From Candidatus Methanovirga meridionalis (GTDB lineage: Archaea > Methanobacteriota > Methanobacteria > Methanobacteriales > Methanobacteriaceae): a DNA stretch of 19,902 nt. The position numbers and the translations under genes are program-made. The DNA is taken from contig JAITPS010000117.1 of NCBI GenBank assembly GCA_031289325.1, positions 1 to 19,902 of the forward strand, in the 5' to 3' direction. Below the pieces are notes generated by a model. It saw nothing but the letters and a program-made list of their open reading frames with translations. It ran no database searches and was not told the DNA's origin. Positions 1 to 7,483 of the stretch are shown here, in pieces (position 1 is the first letter of the stretch; every line of letters begins with the position of its first letter).

Positions 1-135
1 TTATTCAAATTATATTTATTCAAATTATATTTATTCAAATTATATTTATTCAAATTATATTTATTCAAATTATATTTATTCAAATTATATTTATTCAAAT
101 TATATTTATTCAAATCATATTTATTCAAATCATAT
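1..135. repeat. 15-bp tandem repeat array, 9 copies
   Basis: Nine head-to-tail copies of TTATTCAAATTATAT run from the window edge. The first seven are identical; the last two (106-135) share one T-to-C change (CAAATCATAT). There are no unique spacers, so this is a simple tandem array and not a CRISPR. The array may continue to the left of the window. It lies beyond the 3' end of the small helix-turn-helix gene. Function unknown. Confidence 0.95.
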
Positions 136-147
136 TTATACTGATGT

Positions 148-176
148 TGATAAAGTTCTTAATAAATAACTTTTTT
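148..176 (-). repeat. partial copy of dispersed AT-rich repeat
   Basis: Read on the minus strand, this segment carries the core TTATTTATTAAGAACTTTAT. The same core, with small changes, occurs on the plus strand at about 3605-3634, 4123-4154 and 4242-4274, and on the minus strand near 19800. It sits between the 15-bp array and the 3' end of the next gene. Confidence 0.7.
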
Positions 177-183
177 CAACCTT

Positions 184-546
184 TTATATCCTATTATAAA
201 AATGTTCTAAATCTATTTTATTGGATTCTAAATCATCTAAAAAATTATCAATAATATGTTCAGCCAATGTTGATTTATGTATCCAGAATTGAAACTTTTC
301 TAAAATTTGATTATGAAGATCATTCAATCTTTCCATCCTTCTTTCATCTAACAATTGTTTAACTTTTATAGCATGTGGAACTATATTGGAACTATCCATT
401 AATGTTTTAATCATAGCTCCACTTGTATTTAATTCTTTAGCTATTTCATCTATATTCAACCCTTCATTATTTAATCTTTCAATGTTATCTGGGGTTATAA
501 AGTTAAATCCTAATATTTCATTAGCTTCTTTCAATTCTTTATCCAT
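184..546 (-). CDS. small helix-turn-helix protein, unknown role
   Basis: A 120-residue, mostly helical, soluble protein. Residues about 22-52 have the pattern of a helix-turn-helix: a first helix (NIERLNNEG), then DEIAKELNTSGAMIKTLM, which fits helix-turn-recognition helix. The rest (60-118) is predicted helical and charged, with no membrane segment. The ATG is preceded by AGAGGCG with good spacing, which supports this start. It lies downstream of, and codirectional with, the tyrosine recombinase gene, so it could be a DNA-binding accessory or regulator of that module; this is inference from position. I do not recognise the specific family. Confidence 0.75.
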   Translation of the reverse strand: MDKELKEANEILGFNFITPDNIERLNNEGLNIDEIAKELNTSGAMIKTLMDSSNIVPHAIKVKQLLDERRMERLNDLHNQILEKFQFWIHKSTLAEHIIDNFLDDLESNKIDLEHFYNRI

Positions 547-739
547 TTTACACGCCTCTTTATTATCAAAAATATTAAAAAAAATAAGTAAAAGTTATTT
601 AACACTTATCACTCATACAAAATCAGCCTATTTGAACTTTAATTTAATGTATAATTAATTTAATAATGTTTTAAGGACTTTAGCACCTGTCCAATAAATT
701 AAATTAACTTGTATATTTAATGATGAAAAATATTTGAAT

Positions 740-806
740 TATAATGAATTTATGAACTATAATGAATTTATGAACTATAATGAATTTATGAACTATAATG
801 AATTTA
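740..806. repeat. 18-bp tandem repeat overlapping recombinase stop
   Basis: Three exact copies of TATAATGAATTTATGAAC (740-757, 758-775, 776-793) are followed by a partial fourth (794-806) that contains the stop codon of the minus-strand recombinase gene. The remaining intergenic DNA, 547-739, is AT-rich and shows no gene. An array touching an integrase gene end could be a recombination target or simple slippage; the sequence does not decide. Confidence 0.9.
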
Positions 807-1727
807 ATCCCAATTAATATTTTCATAGCTGTGTTTAATTCTTTCATCATCCACTTTACTGTAAATTTGAGTTGTGGATATATTACTATGACCTAAAAGT
901 TGCTGAACTTCATTTATTGGCTTATTACTATAATTTAATAAGAAAATTGTGAAAGAATGGCGAAGAGTGTGAGGAGTTAATCTCTTTTCAAAATTAGTTT
1001 GTCTTCCTTCTAATGCAAGTCGTCTATCAGTAGCTATTGCATGCTTTTTAACAATTTTTTGAACACTTCTCTCACTTAATCTATTTCCAAGTTTATTGAT
1101 GAATAAATACTTATCTTCACCAATAATATTTTTAATAACTCTTTTATAAATCATTGCATTAATAAGTTCAAGTGTTTTATTATCAATATAAACGGTTCTA
1201 TCTTTATTGCCTTTACCTTCATAAACGTAAATAGCTATTGCCTTATCAACACTATTAACATCTAAATTTTCTTTTTTTAAATTACAAAGTTCAGAAACTC
1301 TAAGTCCTGTCCTATACAATGTTTGAATAATAGCTTTATCTCTAATCAAATCATGAGGAATGGTCTTTAAAACTTCATTAACTTCTTCTGGTTGTAAATA
1401 TTTTATTTTTTTATTTTTACTGTTATCCTTTGGTAATTGAATATCCACTTTAATATCTAAATATCTTAAAAATTGAATAATCTGTTGAAGATATTTATTT
1501 ATTGTAGAGTAGCTATTATCTTTATCTTTTTTAAGATGTATTATAAATTTTTTTAGGATAATATCTGAGTCATGTTCAATATCCAGATTATTGGTATTTA
1601 AATATCTAATAAAATAATTATTGGTTTGCCTATAATTTTTTATTGTGATTTTTGAAAGGTTTCTAAGCACTTCTAACTCATCACAGTAATTATTTAACTG
1701 TGATTGAAGATATTCAGCATCAAACAT
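804..1727 (-). CDS. XerA/XerD-type tyrosine recombinase
   Basis: A 307-residue site-specific tyrosine recombinase, full length for the XerA/XerD type. Such enzymes cut and rejoin DNA through a 3'-phosphotyrosine intermediate, either to resolve chromosome dimers or to integrate or invert elements. The N-terminal core-binding (SAM-like) domain covers about 5-95. The catalytic domain covers 108-300 and keeps the full active site: Arg143 in TGLRVSEL, Lys172 in GKGNKDR, His253 and Arg256 in HTLRHS, His280 in LLGHSN and the nucleophile Tyr289 in QIYSKV. Nothing suggests inactivation. The ribosome binding site is weak (GATTGATGAG just upstream of ATG). Its stop codon lies inside an 18-bp tandem array and no tRNA gene flanks it, so a classic tRNA-integrated island is not shown. 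It could be the cell's single Xer protein or a mobile/inversion recombinase; with repeats around it I lean to the latter. Confidence 0.93.
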   Translation of the reverse strand: MFDAEYLQSQLNNYCDELEVLRNLSKITIKNYRQTNNYFIRYLNTNNLDIEHDSDIILKKFIIHLKKDKDNSYSTINKYLQQIIQFLRYLDIKVDIQLPKDNSKNKKIKYLQPEEVNEVLKTIPHDLIRDKAIIQTLYRTGLRVSELCNLKKENLDVNSVDKAIAIYVYEGKGNKDRTVYIDNKTLELINAMIYKRVIKNIIGEDKYLFINKLGNRLSERSVQKIVKKHAIATDRRLALEGRQTNFEKRLTPHTLRHSFTIFLLNYSNKPINEVQQLLGHSNISTTQIYSKVDDERIKHSYENINWD

Positions 1728-1806
1728 ATCTCATCAATCCTAAATTTTTTCTATTGTATATGATTACAGTTCTTATTTTTTTAATTGAAGTGAAAATTAT
1801 GAGAAT

Positions 1807-3399
1807 TTATAGACTTTTTTTATTCAATGATTTTAATTTTCCTTGTACATCCATATTACTAAATCCTAACCCTAATAAGATCACAATATCTTTATTTAAA
1901 TAGGATTCATAGTATCTTCTTTTTATAATTTGATTCATAGCTATATCTGTTAGTTTGTCAAGATTTTCTCTATCATTATATTTTATTTCACAAATTACCA
2001 CTATGTTCTCATGTATTAATCCTGCATCAAACCTGCCTATATTTGTTATTATCTCACCCCTAATAGAAAATCCTAAAAGACCCATGATAGAGAGAAATAG
2101 TGCATGATAAAAAGATTCATCTCTTTTATGATCCAAATAGCTGATTCTTGAAATTAAAATCTTCATAACTTTATTAAATTTTTCACTATCAGAGGTTTTA
2201 AAAGAAGATAATAAATCGTAAGCTAATATTTTTAATTCACTATAAGACTTATTGGTGTATATAGAAGATAGCTCCTTAAATATTGAATCATGAACTTCTT
2301 TATTTGGAATATCAAGAACATATTCAAGTATTTCACCTTCATACTCTCTTTTATCTTTAATTGTAAGATAACCACTTTGTAGTAATGCACTTGTTAAATT
2401 TATATTACCCAACTCAAAATCTGTTAAACTATTAGGATCTATTTTAAGTTTAGTTATTAGTGAACTAATATCATTCTCTTTTTTTATAAGTTCTATTAAA
2501 AAACTTGGTGTTCCAGTTTTAAACCAATAATTAGAGAACAATTTATCATCTAAGGATGATAGTATTGAATAGGGATTATATAAAAAATTCTTACCATCCC
2601 AAGAGTAACCATCATAATAGCTTTTAATTTTTTTAAGTAAACTATTTTTAGTCATACTTGCACTTTTTGCAAAACTATTAATATATTCATCAAAATAATT
2701 TAAAAGCTCGTCTTGACTGTAACCACAAATTTTAGAGTAATTTTCATTGAAAGTTAAATCCTTTAAAACATTGGACCCCGAGAAAATACTTGTTTGAGAG
2801 AATTTACTAACACCAGTTATAAAAACAAAATGAATGTATTGTCCTGAACTTTTTAAAATATTGTAAAAGCTTTTTAAAACCTCACGATTCTTATTAGCTA
2901 TTTTTAAGTTACCTATATTATCAAGTATAGGTTTATCATACTCATCAACTAAAACAACAAGTTTTTCACCTATAGATTCATGAATCCCTTCGATTAAGTC
3001 TGTAAATTTATCTTTTAAACTTATTTCTTTATCTATGTTTATTTGCTTTTTGTTTGCAATTTTCTCAATGGAATGAATAATAGATCTTTCTAAGTTTTTT
3101 GGTGAAGTACTGTCATGTTTACTCATATCAAAATGAAGTACAGGATATTTTCTATTCCACTCCCATTTATCATGAATATAAAGGTTTTTAAATAATTTTT
3201 CATTACCAAGAAATAATTCCTTCATTGTACTTATTAAAAGTGATTTTCCAAATCGTCTTGGACGAGAAAGAAAATGATATTTTTTTCTTTTTTCTATTAT
3301 TTTCCATATTTCTTTGGTTTTATCAACATAAATATAATTATCTTCAATTATTTCTTCAAAGGTGTCAATACTTAAAGGTAATTCTTTCACTTCAATCAT
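1807..3399 (-). CDS. AAA-ATPase-like protein with C-terminal PD-(D/E)XK nuclease domain
   Basis: A 530-residue member of the widespread AAA-ATPase-like plus PDDEXK_9 family (older name DUF1703), common in gut Bacteroidetes, Fusobacteria and methanogens. The N-terminal region matches the family start (FEEIIEDNYIYVDKT). The P-loop is RPRRFGKS at 46-53 and Walker B is VVLVDEYDKP at 148-157. The C-terminal nuclease-like domain carries GRFDAG (Asp458) and CEIKY (Glu471, Lys473), the acidic and E-x-K positions of the PD-(D/E)XK fold. Length is normal for the family and the reading frame is intact. GAAGTGA precedes the ATG. Cellular role is not established for the family; mobile or defence-related roles have been suggested. 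It shares direction with the recombinase 80 bp downstream. Its patchy spread in gut microbes makes horizontal transfer plausible. Confidence 0.92.
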   Translation of the reverse strand: MIEVKELPLSIDTFEEIIEDNYIYVDKTKEIWKIIEKRKKYHFLSRPRRFGKSLLISTMKELFLGNEKLFKNLYIHDKWEWNRKYPVLHFDMSKHDSTSPKNLERSIIHSIEKIANKKQINIDKEISLKDKFTDLIEGIHESIGEKLVVLVDEYDKPILDNIGNLKIANKNREVLKSFYNILKSSGQYIHFVFITGVSKFSQTSIFSGSNVLKDLTFNENYSKICGYSQDELLNYFDEYINSFAKSASMTKNSLLKKIKSYYDGYSWDGKNFLYNPYSILSSLDDKLFSNYWFKTGTPSFLIELIKKENDISSLITKLKIDPNSLTDFELGNINLTSALLQSGYLTIKDKREYEGEILEYVLDIPNKEVHDSIFKELSSIYTNKSYSELKILAYDLLSSFKTSDSEKFNKVMKILISRISYLDHKRDESFYHALFLSIMGLLGFSIRGEIITNIGRFDAGLIHENIVVICEIKYNDRENLDKLTDIAMNQIIKRRYYESYLNKDIVILLGLGFSNMDVQGKLKSLNKKSL

Positions 3400-3486
3400 T
3401 TTTTCACTTCATTATCCAACTATAAATTTATTGTTAGAGGTACGGTTGTATTAAGATATAGTCCTTTTGAATGATAACTTTTTTTA

Positions 3487-4330
3487 TTGAATTTTAAATA
3501 TTCTTTTATAAAAAGTTATAACTTTAAATTTTAAATAATATAATTACATTTTAATTAATATAAATAATTTTAAATAAAAATATTTTGATAATAGCTATTT
3601 TTAGAAAAGTTATTTATTAAGAGCTTTATCAAAGCTACTATAATATAATAATCGATTATTATTTCCCTGATTTAATTTATATCAATCCAGATTATATATT
3701 GTATATTTTTTTTTGTTATAGATTCATCTTATTTACTCATCTGATTCATTCTTTAATTCAGTAGCATTAGTAGATCTAATGTTAAATTTACAATTAAGCT
3801 ATTTATTCTCATTCCTTTGTATTTTCTTGAAACAACATCTTTTAAACTATTAATTTACAAAAATCTATAATTAAATAATATAAACTTATTTTAATTATAG
3901 TCATTATGATAAAGTTCTTAAATTTTTAAAGTTCTTAAATTTTGAATAATAATTTTTTTTGAATAATAAATTTTTTTTATTGAATTAATTAATTTTAAAT
4001 ATTAATTTATAAAAATCTATAATTTTAAATTTGAAATAATATGAATTTATTTTAATTAATATAAACTTATTTTAATTAATATAATTAATTATAAATCAAT
4101 ATTACTTAGTAATATTCATTTTAAAAAATTATTTATTAAAAACCTATCAAAGATAATATAATATAACTAATTATAAATTAATATTTTTTAATAATATTTA
4201 TTTACTAAAAAAATATTTACTAAAAAAATTATTTTATTTCTAAAAAAATTATTTATTAAGAACTTTATCAAAGATATTATATTATAACTATATTTTGATT
4301 AATATAAATAATTTTAAATTAATATATTTT
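3487..4330 (+). repeat. cluster of diverged AT-rich repeat modules in a non-coding region
   Basis: The divergent intergenic region 3400-4989 holds no convincing intact gene. Much of it is made of related modules: a TTAATTAATATAAATAATTT-like block, then an AAATTAATATT block, then the core TTATTTATTAAGAACTTTAT followed by CAAAGAT and an ATAATATAAC-like end. Cores lie at about 3605-3634, 4123-4154 and 4242-4274, with partial modules at 3847-3920, 3972-4060 and 4292-4325. A TATAAAAATCTATAATTT block recurs near 4006-4026 and, reversed, near 7052-7073. No open frame or terminal inverted repeat is obvious in the modules. Confidence 0.65.
3733..3847 (-). pseudogene. possible C-terminal gene remnant with frameshift
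   Basis: On the minus strand about 20 codons read LKDVVSRKYKGMRINSLIV, and the neighbouring frame then reads FNIRSTNATELKNESDE before TAA at 3733-3735. One extra A in the AAATTT run near 3785 would join the two frames into one protein-like tail. Both parts have a balanced composition unlike the surrounding low-complexity DNA. There is no start codon with a ribosome binding site, so if real it is a decayed fragment. Parent family not recognised. Confidence 0.3.
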
Positions 4331-4420
4331 TTTTGTGATAATTTTCTTTAAGATTTTAATAAACAATTTAATGGAAATTAATTAAAATTAAGTTTAAAAA
4401 AAATTTGAAAAAAATAAAAT

Positions 4421-4485
4421 CTTAAAACTACCCATTTTTCATGCATTACATATATATGTAAACCATTAAATTTAGTAGTTTTAAG
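4421..4485. other. 11-bp inverted repeat enclosing a 14-bp palindrome
   Basis: CTTAAAACTAC at 4421-4431 is the exact reverse complement of GTAGTTTTAAG at 4475-4485. The 43-nt interval contains the perfect palindrome TACATATATATGTA (4447-4460). This could be a structured RNA or a protein-binding site; nothing else supports either reading. Confidence 0.5.
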
Positions 4486-4614
4486 GATTTTCAAAAAATT
4501 AATTTTCAAAACTTTTAAATCATCATCATTTTCATAAGTATACATTAATTTTTTAAAAATTTATCAAAAAACTTTTCCCATGAAATGTATTTATATTTTT
4601 TGATGAATTTATTA

Positions 4615-4646
4615 TGTTTAATCCATAAACTTTTTGATCAAAATTT
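4615..4646 (+). repeat. 32-bp dispersed repeat, copy 1
   Basis: A 32-bp stretch centred on TCCATAAACTTTTTGATCAA is identical to 6941-6972, 2.3 kb away. It contains the palindrome TTTTGATCAAAA. Similarity continues past the identical part (TCTAAAAGTT here, CTCAAAAGTT in the second copy). Both copies lie in gene-free DNA on the plus strand. Confidence 0.8.
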
Positions 4647-4693
4647 TTCTAAAAGTTGAATCAATTTCACAAAAATTTACAATTTTTATTTTT

Positions 4694-4809
4694 AATGTTG
4701 TCAACTTAAGAAAATTATTTTTTTAAAATTGAATTGAAATTAAAAATGGAGTTATATAAATCAAGATTTTAGTAGAAATTTTAATCGAAAATTATAAGTT
4801 GGCAACATT
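4694..4809. repeat. 116-bp element bounded by 15-bp inverted repeats
   Basis: AATGTTGTCAACTTA at 4694-4708 pairs with TAAGTTGGCAACATT at 4795-4809 at 14 of 15 positions; the mismatch would be a G-U pair in RNA. The interior has no open frame. It could be a short MITE-like element or a long stem-loop directly upstream of the promoter of the next gene. No target-site duplication is visible. Confidence 0.5.
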
Positions 4810-4820
4810 GCAGAAAATTG

Positions 4821-4860
4821 GAAAACTTTATATATGAATGAACACAATAATTATATTGTG
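4821..4860 (+). promoter_or_regulatory. archaeal promoter with inverted repeat near the predicted transcription start
   Basis: GAAAACTTTATATATG (4821-4836) fits a purine-rich BRE plus TATA box. About 25 bp downstream, where transcription should start, lies the inverted repeat CACAATA-ATTA-TATTGTG (4843-4860), a possible operator. A second perfect palindrome, TTTGTGATCACAAA, follows at 4895-4908. The promoter would drive the membrane protein gene beginning near 4990 and leave a leader of roughly 130 nt. Confidence 0.55.
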
Positions 4861-4989
4861 GTTACCATAAAACATGAAAAATAATGATCTAATGTTTGTG
4901 ATCACAAAAAATATTTGAGAAATTTCTAAAAAAACTTTAGGTTACTAAAAACTATCATTAATAAAAATTGAATAAATATTAAATTTTGA

Positions 4990-5328
4990 ATGGTTGTTAT
5001 TATGAATATGATTAAAAATAGTACAATTGGAACAATTAGTGGTTTACTTATAGTATTTGGATTAAATGGATCTATAATTACAAGTATAATTTATTATAAC
5101 TTTTTTGCAATATTTAACTTTTCTAAAAATTTGAATACTTCTTCTACAACAGATATTACTAGCATGATATTTGGTGGATTCGCCCCCATATATTCTCAAA
5201 TATTCCTCACAATTTTAATTTTATGTGTTGGAGAACTCATTATCGGTATTGTACTTTATTTCTTACCAGATAGGCATTGTAAAAAGGAAGGAAGGATGGA
5301 AATTCAAAATCCAAAATTTGGGTTTTAG
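4990..5328 (+). CDS. small two-helix membrane protein, unknown function
   Basis: A 112-residue protein with two strongly hydrophobic segments, about 14-43 and 66-92, separated by a polar Ser/Thr/Asn-rich loop (45-60) and followed by a basic, polar tail (PDRHCKKEGR and beyond). This suggests a membrane protein with a short loop and a charged cytoplasmic tail. Two starts are possible: ATG 4990, with no clear ribosome binding site, or ATG 5002 (MNMIKN), preceded by GGTTGTT; I slightly favour 5002. It stands behind a good promoter and palindromes at 4821-4908. No family recognised, and the next gene begins about 100 bp on. Confidence 0.6.
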   Translation: MVVIMNMIKNSTIGTISGLLIVFGLNGSIITSIIYYNFFAIFNFSKNLNTSSTTDITSMIFGGFAPIYSQIFLTILILCVGELIIGIVLYFLPDRHCKKEGRMEIQNPKFGF

Positions 5329-5400
5329 ACATGAAAAATTTAGATAATATACATGTCATCAAATTTTTAGCATACTTTCTTAATTTTTTAATTGCAAAAA

Positions 5401-5422
5401 TCCATCCTATTTTTACAGTACC
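5401..5422 (+). repeat. 22-bp repeat shared with 17503-17524
   Basis: The segment beginning TCCATCCTATTTTTACAGT matches 17503-17524 at 20 of 22 positions. Both copies lie shortly upstream of a coding region (the gene at 5431 and the zinc-ribbon gene near 17633/17709), so a shared leader or regulatory element is possible. Confidence 0.5.
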
Positions 5423-5430
5423 CCATATAG

Positions 5431-6063
5431 GTGATCTTTATTAAAATAAATAAACAATATCTAATAATCATTAGTATTTTAGGTATAATATTAATAACTG
5501 GAATTACAGCATACTATGAAGAAACCCAGATAATTAACGAAACTTTCAATCTTATTGACCGATGTAACAACTATTTAATAGAAACTATTCAAAAAAACAT
5601 GGAACTTAAGAGTAACCAGACAAACATAACTACAAACACAGAAACAAACATAACTACAGGTACTGAAACAAACAATAATAACTATGCAACTTTCACATTC
5701 AATATTCCAGATGATGTTAAATGTTATGGTATTTCTATGGATGTACTTTATGGGGATGATGATGAAGGAGTACATTATGCAATGTGGAAAAATCCGTATT
5801 ATTATCCTATTTCAACAGATTCAACCATTAAAATCCCTTATTACTATAGTGGACTTAAATTTCATCACTTGTCATATTTTAGAATTGATTATTATAAGAA
5901 AAATGGTGAATTTTGGTCTATTGATCCTGTTCCTCTGAGTACAGTTGAAGATTGGATGTTATATGTTTTAAAAGATGAAACAATCAAAGTTAATGGAGGA
6001 TACAATGTTCCTTACTGGGATGAAGGAACAGGACATAACTGGTTTTCCAAAACTCCTCCTTAG
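5431..6063 (+). CDS. membrane-anchored extracellular protein, unknown function
   Basis: A 210-residue protein with one N-terminal hydrophobic helix (about 9-27) acting as signal anchor, a Thr/Asn-rich linker (60-85, repeated TNIT and ETN), then a compact, aromatic-rich domain (86-207) with many Tyr, Trp and Asp residues, typical of an exported beta-rich domain. It ends with DEGTGHNWFSK. The start is odd. GTG 5431 overlaps the strong ribosome binding site AGGTGATC (5429-5436), so that GTG is probably not the start. At the expected spacing stands ATT (5440), where ATG would be normal, so translation may begin at ATT 5440 or ATA 5446, or an ATG has been lost. The same frame continues past the stop with a second DEGTG-NWFS motif. 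Family not recognised. Confidence 0.65.
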   Translation: MIFIKINKQYLIIISILGIILITGITAYYEETQIINETFNLIDRCNNYLIETIQKNMELKSNQTNITTNTETNITTGTETNNNNYATFTFNIPDDVKCYGISMDVLYGDDDEGVHYAMWKNPYYYPISTDSTIKIPYYYSGLKFHHLSYFRIDYYKKNGEFWSIDPVPLSTVEDWMLYVLKDETIKVNGGYNVPYWDEGTGHNWFSKTPP

Positions 6064-6113
6064 ACATATAACTTTTAGGAACTTGATGAAGGAACAGGAC
6101 CTAACTGGTTTTC
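6019..6113 (+). repeat. duplicated gene end, second DEGTG-NWFS copy after the stop
   Basis: A 29-bp stretch at 6019-6047 (coding DEGTGHNWF) recurs at 6085-6113 with one difference (coding DEGTGPNWF). The second copy is in the same reading frame, but two stops (TAG 6061 and TAG 6076) come between, and it ends with TAA at 6118. It looks like a decayed repeat unit of a formerly longer protein or a partial duplication of the gene end. Confidence 0.7.
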
Positions 6114-6280
6114 ACGTTAAACATTAATTTAAAGTATTTTCTATACTGGTGATTTTTACCTTTTATTTTTAGAGTATAATTAATCTTCTTTATTATTAAG
6201 ATCATAGTATTAACTTTTAGAATTTTCAGTTAATAAGGCAATACAATTTGTACTTTTACATAACATGGATGTATTGAACT

Positions 6281-6376
6281 CTAAATATCTAAAATAAAAT
6301 ATCGAGCATCTTCAACTTTTCCAAAAAATATAGGATCATAAGAACTTTTTTTAAACTGCAATATTATGAAATTATA
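6281..6376 (-). pseudogene. possible short gene remnant
   Basis: On the minus strand about 31 codons read through FKKSSYDPIFFGKVEDARYF and ILDI to TAG at 6281-6283. The composition is protein-like, with mixed polar, acidic and aromatic residues, inside otherwise low-complexity non-coding DNA (6121-6580). There is no start or ribosome binding site. It may be the decayed end of a lost gene; the family cannot be named. Chance is not excluded. Confidence 0.25.
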
Positions 6377-6580
6377 TTAATTTAAAATTATAGTACTTTC
6401 CTTAACATTTGTAACATATTACTCATGTTGAATAACATGTATAAAACCTTTAAACATTCTTAAAATTGAAATTTAACTATTTAAAAACTGATTTTAAATA
6501 ATCTTAGCTATGTTAAAAAAGTTTGGTAAAGTACTATATTTATATTAATTAAAATATTTTATAATATGGTGGGTATAACA

Positions 6581-6853
6581 ATGAATATTAAAAAAACAAC
6601 ATATGCTCTATCAATTGAGGCTATTAAACAGATAAATAACTTATCACAAAGAACTGGTAAATCTACTGGTATATTAACAGACCTAATAATGAAAACCAAG
6701 ACTAAATAAGATAAAATAATCAATGCTTCTGTAAAATTAGAAATTACTGAAAAAATTACCATGAAAGAAATGGTGGGTAAACTTAAAATTAATGGAGAAT
6801 TTGATTCATTTGATATAAGAAATAGAATATTCTTAGATAAGACAAGGAGATAA
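6581..6853 (+). pseudogene. ribbon-helix-helix (CopG/Arc-like) protein gene, interrupted by TAA
   Basis: From ATG 6581, with ribosome binding site GGTGGG seven bases upstream, 42 codons encode a ribbon-helix-helix pattern: strand KKTTYALS, helix IEAIKQINNLSQRTG, helix KSTGILTDLIMK, as in CopG/Arc-type DNA-binding proteins and many antitoxins. TAA at 6707-6709 ends this. The same frame then continues for 47 more codons (IINASVKLEITEKITMKEMV and on) to TAA at 6851-6853, again protein-like. The simplest reading is one gene of about 89 codons broken by a nonsense mutation; the 42-residue product alone could still fold. A TATA-like ACTATATTTATAT lies at about 6532-6544. No toxin partner is seen next to it. 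Confidence 0.6.
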
Positions 6854-6940
6854 TGATTTTTTTAGAACTCATCTTAATCAGTTTATTTTTTCAAAACAAA
6901 TCATGAAAAGTCAAAAAAATATTTACTATTTACTTATTGC

Positions 6941-6990
6941 TGTTTAATCCATAAACTTTTTGATCAAAATTTCTCTCAAAAGTTTGAGAG
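6941..6990 (+). repeat. 32-bp dispersed repeat, copy 2, followed by a hairpin
   Basis: Positions 6941-6972 are identical to 4615-4646. Directly after it, CTCTCAAAAGTTTGAGAG (6973-6990) can form a tight hairpin with a stem of 7-8 bp. The hairpin half is not conserved in copy 1. The combination resembles a regulatory or transcript-end element about 90 bp beyond the ribbon-helix-helix gene. Confidence 0.6.
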
Positions 6991-7161
6991 AACATATAGT
7001 TATATTACAGAATATATTAATTTAAAATTAGTTTTATTAATCAATCTAAAATTATAGATTTTTATAAAATGATATTTAAAATTTAAGAAATCTTTCATAA
7101 TAACTATCATTAAATAAAAAAAAACTTTTCCTCTCAACACCTTTTTTAAAGAAAAATATAA

Positions 7162-7188
7162 GTTCGTATTCTATTGTAGAATGCGAAC
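7162..7188. other. strong hairpin in a gene-free region
   Basis: GTTCGTATTCTA (7162-7173), three loop bases, then TAGAATGCGAAC (7177-7188): a 12-bp stem with a single T/G pair that is a wobble pair in RNA. It is much more GC-rich than its surroundings and is followed by A- and T-rich runs. It may be a small RNA stem, a terminator-like fold or an operator. The gene-free stretch 6854-8224 otherwise shows only repeats and low-complexity DNA. Confidence 0.6.
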
Positions 7189-7483
7189 CAAAAAAATTTT
7201 AAAAAAAACATTTAATTCAAAAAAACCAAATATCCTCCACACTAAAACCATATAACCATTTATTCTTACTATAATCTTATTTATTAGTATCAAAATAACT
7301 TATATCGATAACAACAGTGAATGTAAATATAATATTTTATTTTTAAAGCATTTTAAGACATTTATAAGGCCCATACGATGCTAAAAAAGACTTTCACTTA
7401 TATCATCTATTTGAGTAAAAAGTTAAAAATAATTTATCAATTGGATTTCTTACAACCCCAAAATTCGTATATCTTCATAATGA

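Noticed and set aside
1..135. CRISPR array
   Set aside because: The repeats are contiguous 15-mers with no spacers, and no cas genes are present.
804..1727. Integrase as proof of an integrated virus or tRNA-borne island
   Set aside because: No tRNA gene, att pair or structural/replication viral genes are present in the window.
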